Shown: positions 18,601 to 24,796 of the stretch, one piece after another
Position numbering within the stretch: position 1 is the stretch's first letter
Layout of the letters: each line of letters starts with the position of its first letter
Origin: Gammaproteobacteria bacterium UBA2679
GTDB lineage: Bacteria > Pseudomonadota > Gammaproteobacteria > Pseudomonadales > Oleiphilaceae
Length of the DNA: 64,000 bases
Direction of reading: 5' to 3'
Assembly (NCBI GenBank): GCA_002354735.1
Contig: DEMD01000007.1
Coordinates: 460,161 to 524,160, forward strand
Position numbers and translations under genes: made by a program
Notes under the pieces: model-generated
What the model was told of the DNA's origin: nothing
The model's input: only the letters and a program-made list of their open reading frames with translations
Databases searched by the model: none

Positions 18601-18778
18601 GTAGACACATGTGTATCTGCTATAAGAAAAGCTAAAGCAAGTGTCAAATTGCGTAGCGACATTCCCGCCGCAGCGGATGTAATGTTCGGATACACGCCGA
18701 TCAGCACCGGCGATGGGCGTACAGTCGAATCGTGGGCGTATAGCGTCAATTACGCAGTAACCGACGCATGCCTTAAGA
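18601..18778. other. Non-coding or decayed spacer
   Basis: Apart from the palindrome at 18605-18614, I see no convincing gene. A plus frame (18649 on) contains FGYTPISTGDGRTVESWAYS, which reads like a protein fragment but has no ribosome site and runs into the antisense of the next gene. It may be a relic of an unknown gene. Confidence 0.4.
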
Positions 18779-19798
18779 CTACTGATTTACAAAAGGACGA
18801 TCCAGATTTAGCGAATTGGTTCGGGCGCCGTTCTCGAGCTTCCCGCCCAGATAGAGGGAACCGCCCTCAACGGCTAGAATATCGATTCTTTCGAAACTAT
18901 AAGCCTCGCCATTGAGTTCCGAAAATTCAAAACCTATCTCAGTGGCCTGCATACCTTCTGGCGTAGTGACGGTCGATCCGAGTGTGTATTCTCCACTAAC
19001 GGCGGTCTTGATGGCGCTAGGCTCTCCGGTACAGTCTGCAGTGTCATAAGCGTAAGTCAGATACTCGACGCCGCTTTCAGTGAAATTGTACGCGCTGGCA
19101 TAATGTGCCGCGCCACGCCTGGTCGAGTTCTGTGTGCATTGTCCCTTCCACTGGCCGACGAGCGCCTGAGCGACAACGGTGTTATCTCCAGGGACTTCTT
19201 GATCCGTGCCATCCGTACCACTGACCGGCACATCACCTGCGCCACCCTGAAGCACGAAGACTCTAGCCAGATCGAGCGTTGTGGTCCGGGTTTCAGGTGT
19301 CGTCGCAAATTCATTACCGAAGTAGAGCCCGGCTGAGTCAACATAGAAAATGTCGTACTGGGTCGCCGGCGGAGCATCTTCGGATACAGAATCCACCTGC
19401 ATGTCGAGCGCGCTGGCCTCGAGACCATCGGTAGTGGCAACGGCTCTTCCGATGGCAAAGGTGCCACCCATTCGTTGGGCTTCCGTAGTCGTGGAGGGTG
19501 TTGTGCAGTCTGGGTCGTCGTAGAAATTCACGACCATTTCAAAGCGGTTCTTGTCGAATACCCTGCTCTGGCGACTGGAGCCCTCATCAGTCTCGCCACC
19601 CTGTCCGGGGCTACACTCTGCCAACCATGTACCTTCGAGCGACGTGGCTTCACCTGCCACGCCAAGCGCTGAGCCGCCCTGGCTCGAACTGTCTGTGACC
19701 GCTGGCGTCTGTACATTATCATCACCGCTCTTGCCATCGCTGCCACAACCAGCGAGCAAAACCAAGCAGAGTGCGAAACATTGTTTACGTTCGAACAT
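18779..19798 (-). CDS. Lipoprotein with two homologous beta domains (paralogue of 31196)
   Basis: 339 residues. The signal MFERKQCFALCLVLLAGCGS ends in lipobox LLAGC (Cys 18). A Gly/Asp/Ser linker leads to two related domains of about 110 residues. Domain 1 begins EGTWLAECSPG and domain 2 VGQWKGQCTQN. Both contain (Y/F)xxxDC(T)xP and FAIGRAV/YTLGSTV, then a final YxGNE or YLGGK strand. The layout resembles lipocalin-like beta sheets. Its paralogue at 31196-32326 has an almost identical signal peptide and domain order. It is encoded divergently from the effector at 20101. Function unknown. Confidence 0.8.
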   Translation of the reverse strand: MFERKQCFALCLVLLAGCGSDGKSGDDNVQTPAVTDSSSQGGSALGVAGEATSLEGTWLAECSPGQGGETDEGSSRQSRVFDKNRFEMVVNFYDDPDCTTPSTTTEAQRMGGTFAIGRAVATTDGLEASALDMQVDSVSEDAPPATQYDIFYVDSAGLYFGNEFATTPETRTTTLDLARVFVLQGGAGDVPVSGTDGTDQEVPGDNTVVAQALVGQWKGQCTQNSTRRGAAHYASAYNFTESGVEYLTYAYDTADCTGEPSAIKTAVSGEYTLGSTVTTPEGMQATEIGFEFSELNGEAYSFERIDILAVEGGSLYLGGKLENGARTNSLNLDRPFVNQ

Positions 19799-19969
19799 AA
19801 GACATCCTTGTGTGATTTGATTATTTTCTGATTCCCGAGTCAGGCTCCGGCGGGCAGCATGATATGGGGAGCTTGGGATATAGGCAATCGGCTTTTAGGT
19901 TGGTGTCGGGGTTTGCTTTAGGTAGTGAGACTTCTGGATAGCCCTTTCAGATATGTTCTCTTCCACCAC

Positions 19970-20001
19970 CTAGGGTAAACCCTAGCTAGGGTCTGCCCTA
20001 G
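19970..20001 (+). promoter_or_regulatory. Two abutting CTAGGG-N4-CCCTAG palindromes and a spaced -10 hexamer
   Basis: CTAGGGTAAACCCTAG (19970-19985) and CTAGGGTCTGCCCTAG (19986-20001). After 23 nt comes CACACT (20025-20030) within GGGCACACT; the site at 6671 has GGGCACAAT at the same place. The effector ATG is at 20101. The first palindrome is identical to that at 6671. The rest of the 302-nt gap (19799-20100) holds no gene. Confidence 0.87.
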
Positions 20002-20100
20002 CTGGCAGAACAACCGTTTCCGGGCACACTGGCGCCATGCCAGAGGTTGTGAGTGCTGGCCACACCGAACCACGGAATTCTGCAAAGGGACAAGACTCGC

Positions 20101-21543
20101 ATGAATATCACTACACCCCCGTCTCCCACCACTGCCCCGAGTGGCGTGGGGAATTACGGAATGTCATTAACAGCTGGAAACCACGCACCTGGGTCAGCGG
20201 ATGCATTTGCCAGCCAGTTGATTGAAAAGAACACATCGCCCCTCGGCTTTTTCGGCCAGGCGAGACAGCTGGATACCGCGTCACTGGCCAACCAGGTCGT
20301 CGCGCTCTCGCAGAAGGACAGCGCCAAAGCGGCCGACGTTTTAGCAGCTGTAGAGCAGCAGTTATCGCCCAGCGACTTCGGTGATTTTCAGGCAGACCTG
20401 CGCACGGCTCGTGAGCAGCTTGAGAATGGCGTAGCGACACTGAAGGGTAATGGCGGGTCCGAGCACTCAGCTGTCGACAAGGACGCGGCGCGAAATCTTG
20501 CCGAGCGATTGGTGCAGGATGCTTCGACCGAGCAAGCTTCTACTGGCAACTCCCAGAGTCCAACAGAGATCGACACCAGTAAACTTGCCTTTCCGCTTGA
20601 GAAGCTTGCTGAAGCAGATCCCGCCGAAGCTCAGGCAGTGAAAGCTGCACTCAACGAACTTCTGCCACTCGATCAGCTCGCCGCCCTGAATGAAGACCTT
20701 GGAGGCGGCAGAAGCCTGAGTGAGCGTCTTGCCTTGATCGTTGAGAGCCCTGGCGACGCAGCAGTCGGCATAGGTAAAGGCATGGCAACCGACGCAAGCG
20801 ATGACATGGAGTTCAGACTCAAGGTGCTCACCAACCGGGTTGGTACGGAACTTCAGGTTGATAGCATGCTAATGAAGGGCAGAGACCCGGAAGCTTCAGC
20901 TGCTTTGATGCAACAAGCCGAAGCCATGTATCAAAAAGCAGACGGCATTGATCTACCCGCTCCTGGAATCAAGAACGGCGCTGAAGCCGCTGGTCGCGAT
21001 CTGGCTTCAGTGGCGGATATTGCGACAGGTAATTTGACTGGAATTGCGAAGGGTAAAACAGTTAGTCAGGCGGCGGGGCAGAGAGCTGACAATTACGATA
21101 AGTTTCCCAAGGATATCGCTTTCGATCCGAACCTCAGAACGCACATAAGTACAGTGGATGGATTTTCACAGAAAAAAGGTGTCGGAGGCGGTCACAATCT
21201 AGATGCCTTTAACCAGGCTGTCCTTGAGAGGAATTTGAAGATAGTCAGCAGCACGAAACATCCCACGTCTGAGGGCATTACCCATATCCGATATCAAATC
21301 CCTGCAGTAGATAGAGCTGGAAACGTTACGGGTTATAAGAATAAAATTTACGAAAAAACTGTGTATGATCCCAAGCTGATCTCTGATGATAAGATCCTGC
21401 AGTTGGGGCAAGATGCGGCAGCTAAAAAATATCCAGATGCAGTGTCACAAGGGCTGAGAGAGTTCTCTTCTGAAGCAGGAGGGATTCAATTTAGGGTTTA
21501 TGTTAGAGATGAAATTATTAGTAATTTCCATCCGGAGTTGTAG
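20101..21543 (+). CDS. Polymorphic-toxin-like effector with a CdiA-CT-type C-terminal domain
   Basis: 480 residues from the ATG at 20101 (AAGGGA upstream); the longer frame from 20053 starts inside the promoter. The N-terminus (MNITTPPSPTTAPSGVGNYG) is Ser/Thr/Pro-rich with no Sec signal. Two LDT modules lie at about 57-107 (LDTASLANQVVAL ... LRTAREQL) and 157-200 (IDTSKLAFPLEKLAEAD). The tip, about residues 345-480, starts near KKGVGGGHNLDAFNQA and contains SSTKHPTSEGITHIRYQIP and EKTVYDPKLISDD. This looks like a C-terminal domain of CdiA/polymorphic toxins, probably a nuclease; the exact family name is uncertain. The tip is AT-richer than the N-terminal part, a sign of transfer. An immunity-like gene follows after 2 nt. 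Confidence 0.8.
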   Translation: MNITTPPSPTTAPSGVGNYGMSLTAGNHAPGSADAFASQLIEKNTSPLGFFGQARQLDTASLANQVVALSQKDSAKAADVLAAVEQQLSPSDFGDFQADLRTAREQLENGVATLKGNGGSEHSAVDKDAARNLAERLVQDASTEQASTGNSQSPTEIDTSKLAFPLEKLAEADPAEAQAVKAALNELLPLDQLAALNEDLGGGRSLSERLALIVESPGDAAVGIGKGMATDASDDMEFRLKVLTNRVGTELQVDSMLMKGRDPEASAALMQQAEAMYQKADGIDLPAPGIKNGAEAAGRDLASVADIATGNLTGIAKGKTVSQAAGQRADNYDKFPKDIAFDPNLRTHISTVDGFSQKKGVGGGHNLDAFNQAVLERNLKIVSSTKHPTSEGITHIRYQIPAVDRAGNVTGYKNKIYEKTVYDPKLISDDKILQLGQDAAAKKYPDAVSQGLREFSSEAGGIQFRVYVRDEIISNFHPEL

Positions 21544-21545
21544 GA

Positions 21546-21884
21546 ATGAACGAGTCTTTATTTAAGAACCTGGATCGAAGAAACGATCCGTTATGGATAG
21601 CTAAAGAATTTTTTAATTCTTTCAACAACATCCTTTTTCCCAGCACGATGCAGTATCTAATTGAGGGGACAGGATATGCAAGCGAGTATAACGGTTGTGA
21701 GTTTCCAAGCGATCTTGATGAGGATGATGAGCCGTTCGAAGGTGTACGCTTCAGATATGATGACGACGAGATTGTGGTAACAGAAGAAGCTTTCAGAAAG
21801 TGCTTGATAGCGGCATGTGAAAGGTATAGGGAAATGAATCCTGCCCGAAGCGATGAGATAGATCAACTGTTATCAGAACTATAA
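21546..21884 (+). CDS. Probable immunity protein for the CdiA-CT-like toxin
   Basis: 112 residues, strongly acidic (FPSDLDEDDEPFEGVRFRYD, then DDDEIVVTEEAF), starting MNESLFKNLDRRND. It begins 2 nt after the toxin stop with GGAATG overlap, so the two are translationally coupled. Small acidic proteins directly behind a toxin tip are the usual form of CdiI-type immunity. It has no signal peptide, so it would act in the cytoplasm, in line with a nuclease target. Its AT-rich codon use matches the toxin tip and not the upstream half of the effector gene. The fold is not recognised. Confidence 0.75.
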   Translation: MNESLFKNLDRRNDPLWIAKEFFNSFNNILFPSTMQYLIEGTGYASEYNGCEFPSDLDEDDEPFEGVRFRYDDDEIVVTEEAFRKCLIAACERYREMNPARSDEIDQLLSEL

Positions 21885-21976
21885 TCTTTTCTTAAGCTTT
21901 CTCGACGACGAGGGCAGTGTCAGGTTTGCATATCAGCAGTGAGCGTGAGCCCGTCAACCCGAGAGCCTGTAACTGT

Positions 21977-22018
21977 CGGGTAAGCAGAAACCAATATTGA
22001 TTGGTCTCTGCTTACCCG
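21977..22018. repeat. Long near-perfect inverted repeat
   Basis: CGGGTAAGCAGAAACCAAT (21977-21995) and its reverse complement with one mismatch (22000-22018) are separated by a 4-nt loop. The direct repeat GAGCCTGTAA flanks it at 21963-21972 and 22019-22028. It has no T-run on the plus strand. It lies between the immunity-like gene and the transposase remnant and may be an end of a mobile element or a nested insertion. Confidence 0.75.
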
Positions 22019-22092
22019 AGCCTGTAAATCCATTTGTGTAACGGCCCACGACTTCGTAGCCTTTTCAAAAGGATACCATTGTGGGAATACAA

Positions 22093-22458
22093 ATGGATCA
22101 GGAAAGACTCAAGGCGCTCGCTGCTGAACTTGCTTAGTATATCAAGTCCGAGAAAGACCTCGGTGCGCTGACTCAGCAGCTCGTGAAGCTTACTGTCGAA
22201 ACCGCGCTCAACGCTGAACTCCATGAGCACCTCGGCTATGAAAAGCACTCATTCAAAAGCCGAGGCACTGGCAACAGCCGCAACGGCACCTCGCCCAAGC
22301 GACTCAAAGGCCAGCACGGCGAGGTTGCGATTAGCGCCCCGCGCGACCGCGAAGGCTCTTTCGAGCCGCAGTTCGTTCGCAAGGGACAGTCCCGCCTCAC
22401 ACAGATGGATGATCAGATTCTGGCGCTCTACGCCAAGGGGCCAGTGTTTCTCGCTTAA
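22093..22458 (+). pseudogene. IS256-family transposase, N-terminal remnant with an in-frame stop
   Basis: The frame starts MDQERLKALAAELA at 22093, meets TAG at 22135-22137, and resumes with [20 protein letters not shown]. The next parts, [20 protein letters not shown] and [19 protein letters not shown], then [21 protein letters not shown], are typical of the N-terminal 110 residues of IS256/Mutator-type transposases, which run to about 400. Homology stops at LYAKG and the frame ends shortly after. GCCTGTAAATCCATTTGTGTAA at 22021-22042 is a likely left terminal repeat. The element is truncated and inactive. The remaining 22459-22643 stretch has no gene. Confidence 0.85.
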
Positions 22459-22643
22459 GGATGTGATCCATAGGCGAGCCTCTCAGTCATTACTCACGCC
22501 AGACCAACTCTCCTTTGCTGTAACCACCATCGTGTTCAAAGAATCAGAAACTAATTTCAGCGCAGTTTGGATTGTGGTTACACAGATCTATTTGCAGGCT
22601 CCTAGTCGTTGCCGCAGAACATCTATCAACTACCCAAACTCAG

Positions 22644-23726
22644 TTACTCCCGCCAATCTAGATCGCCCCTACTGCAAAGCCCCTGAATAGTATGTCCATT
22701 TGCGCCCCTTCCAGGAGGATAGTACTCAACCTCAAAGATATCCGGGTTGGTGTATTCACTAGAAGTGAATGTGAAACGATCAGGCAATATGGCTTTGTCA
22801 GCAGCTTGGTCAATGATCACTGTAGAGATTCCGAGGCAGCTCTCGCTTTTGGTATGGTGAACATTGGCGAGGATATAGCGACTATCTGGAGACCAGTCCA
22901 GCCCCTCGATGAAAAGCGAGTAACCATCCGGTACGGAATGATTGGTGATCTGACGGAAGTCCTCGGTCCCTACATCCCAGACATGCAACTGCCCATTACT
23001 CGCAGCAGAAAAAGCAATTTTACTGGCGTCAGGGCTAATTCTAGGAGTAAGCATTGTTTCGTTGGGGGTTGGTTTGATCAGTCGAGGCTCGCTTGCTAGA
23101 GGATCATCAACGATGTACAGGCCCTTTTGACGAGATGAGATCAGCAAAGCGCCGTCCCGGGTCCACGTAATTGCAAACGCATTGAGACCTTCGGCTAGAT
23201 TATCCTCGATTGTTCGGACGAGTACACCCTCAAGGGTATAGATACGAATGAAGCCTTCTACCTCAGACCTCTCAGGTAAAGTTAGAAATGCAACATACTG
23301 ATTATTTGGTGAAATATACGGCGGTGATACTTGATATTCTGCGTGATCGAACGACGCCAGGCTTTCGCCACTTGTAGTGCGAACGTGATTTTCGAATTTA
23401 CCAGTGGCGGCGGCTCTGTTATAGAAGGCGATGAGACTCCCATCGTATGAAACATTAAATCCGTCTATTGAACCGGCTCCAGCTATGAGTGCTTCTTGTA
23501 CAGGCGTTTCCAACGAGATTGAATAAAGCACCGAACCGGGTGAGTGATAGATTGTCCCGCTGAGCCCGCGGTTAACTTTAGATGGATCATCAGTTACAGT
23601 AGGAGGCGAGTGCCCCGCGCCCCCACCGCCGTTCGCTACATTATTACTATCTCCTCCGCTATCGCCACAAGCTACTCCCATAAGGGCGAGGAACAGGTAC
23701 AACACAGATTGGTTAAATTTCCCCAT
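22644..23726 (-). CDS. TolB-like beta-propeller lipoprotein
   Basis: About 360 residues from the ATG at 23726, with GAGGGA upstream. The signal MGKFNQSVLYLFLALMGVAC is a lipoprotein signal (lipid Cys 20). The longer frame to 23795 adds no sense. The mature part shows repeated blades of the TolB/WD40-like kind: NVSYDGSLIAFYN, PPYISPNNQYVAFL, AITWTRDGALLISS, PRISPDASKIAFSA and LDWSPDSRYILANV. It probably sits at the outer membrane or periplasm as a scaffold. A Gly/Asn-rich linker follows the Cys. No link to T3SS is visible apart from position. Confidence 0.85.
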   Translation of the reverse strand: MGKFNQSVLYLFLALMGVACGDSGGDSNNVANGGGGAGHSPPTVTDDPSKVNRGLSGTIYHSPGSVLYSISLETPVQEALIAGAGSIDGFNVSYDGSLIAFYNRAAATGKFENHVRTTSGESLASFDHAEYQVSPPYISPNNQYVAFLTLPERSEVEGFIRIYTLEGVLVRTIEDNLAEGLNAFAITWTRDGALLISSRQKGLYIVDDPLASEPRLIKPTPNETMLTPRISPDASKIAFSAASNGQLHVWDVGTEDFRQITNHSVPDGYSLFIEGLDWSPDSRYILANVHHTKSESCLGISTVIIDQAADKAILPDRFTFTSSEYTNPDIFEVEYYPPGRGANGHTIQGLCSRGDLDWRE

Positions 23727-23819
23727 AGATTCCCTCGAAATATTTATTCGGTACGGCTCGCCTAACGGGCCGTACCAGATGGAGAAAAAGCTCATGCAAA
23801 AAGCGGAATCATCAGAGTA

Positions 23820-24626
23820 CTAGCCGCGGCCCATAGTGTTCAGCGAATCCGAAACCGATTTTAGTGCTGACTGGAGAGCTGTTGACAAGAAGTTTAGCTT
23901 CATTGACTCGGCGGACACATCTGTCTGAAGAGCCATGATATTGTCACTGTCAGCACTTGTCCGCTGGGCAGCTTCCTTACTCATTCCTTCTCCGCTTTTG
24001 CCCGCGTCAATCGCCGCTCGCTGATCAGCCACGCTTTTCTGAACAGTATCGAACAGATTAGTGGATTTCTCTTTTACAATATCCGCTTGCTGTTGCAGCG
24101 TGCTGCCAATGGCTTTAGCCAATGAGGTGAAAAAGTCCATACCTGAAATTGCAGAACCTTCCCCGCCACTACCACCAGCTCCAGCTTTATCCTTAGCTTT
24201 TTTTGACCCCTCGGCACTACCGCTATCACTAACCATGCTCATGACTTCTTGAAAAAACTTCTTGAACGCATCCTTGAGTTCGTCAAGCTGCCGCGCAAGA
24301 TTTCCCTCTTCAGCAGGCGTACCAGAAACAGGCGGATTGAAGGGGATGCCTGGGCGGACCGGAAAAATGGTATCCCTACCTGGAATATCCGAGCCCGGCG
24401 GAAAACCCACGGAAACTTTGTCTAGAATGATTTCGACCGCTTTGTCCTTCCAGGATTGTTTGATATCCAGCCCGTTGATAACTTCAATAGCCATTTTCCC
24501 ACCAGTCTCCATCAGCCAGTTGCCGTTCTTCGCTTCCTGACTCTGTGCTGCATTCGACGAAGCATTAAGACTTGCAGTTGCCGGAGTATATCCCGCCTGA
24601 ATAGTGTTCATAAGCTTAAATTCCAT
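23820..24626 (-). CDS. Candidate T3SS filament or translocon-type secreted protein
   Basis: 268 residues (or 263 from the second Met, MNTIQAGYTP at 24611; no clear ribosome site separates them). It is Ala/Ser/Lys-rich with no signal peptide. The middle has a Gly-rich low-complexity stretch (AGAGGSGGEGSAISGMDFFT), and the C-terminal half is coiled-coil-like. The last 45 residues, with DVSAESMKLNFLSTALQSAL, resemble the C-terminus of the needle protein here (AASMKMQFLSSNASTSTTS) and polymerising T3SS filament proteins such as EspA. It is divergent from the 905-residue gene. The triple palindrome between them also has a -10-like hexamer in this direction. Filament role is inferred. Confidence 0.6.
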   Translation of the reverse strand: MEFKLMNTIQAGYTPATASLNASSNAAQSQEAKNGNWLMETGGKMAIEVINGLDIKQSWKDKAVEIILDKVSVGFPPGSDIPGRDTIFPVRPGIPFNPPVSGTPAEEGNLARQLDELKDAFKKFFQEVMSMVSDSGSAEGSKKAKDKAGAGGSGGEGSAISGMDFFTSLAKAIGSTLQQQADIVKEKSTNLFDTVQKSVADQRAAIDAGKSGEGMSKEAAQRTSADSDNIMALQTDVSAESMKLNFLSTALQSALKSVSDSLNTMGRG

Positions 24627-24683
24627 TTTTGAGTGAGTGGTAACAACGAGGCCAAGTTTGCACCAATTGATCAGCTCGAACAG

Positions 24684-24731
24684 CTAGGGCGAACCCTAGC
24701 TAGGGTTTTCCCTAGCTGGGGTCTGCCCTAG
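24684..24731. promoter_or_regulatory. Three abutting CTAGGG-type palindromes between divergent genes
   Basis: CTAGGGCGAACCCTAG (24684-24699), CTAGGGTTTTCCCTAG (24700-24715) and CTGGGGTCTGCCCTAG (24716-24731, one mismatch). On the plus side, 23 nt on, is TAGAGT (24755-24760). On the minus side, 23 nt on, is CAAACT (24660-24655). So the same array can serve both the 905-residue gene and the filament-like gene. This is the strongest site of the set. Confidence 0.87.
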
Positions 24732-24796
24732 CTTTGCAGAGCCAAAAAAAACGGTAGAGTCCCTGTCACGAATGACACGACAACAGGGAACTCATC

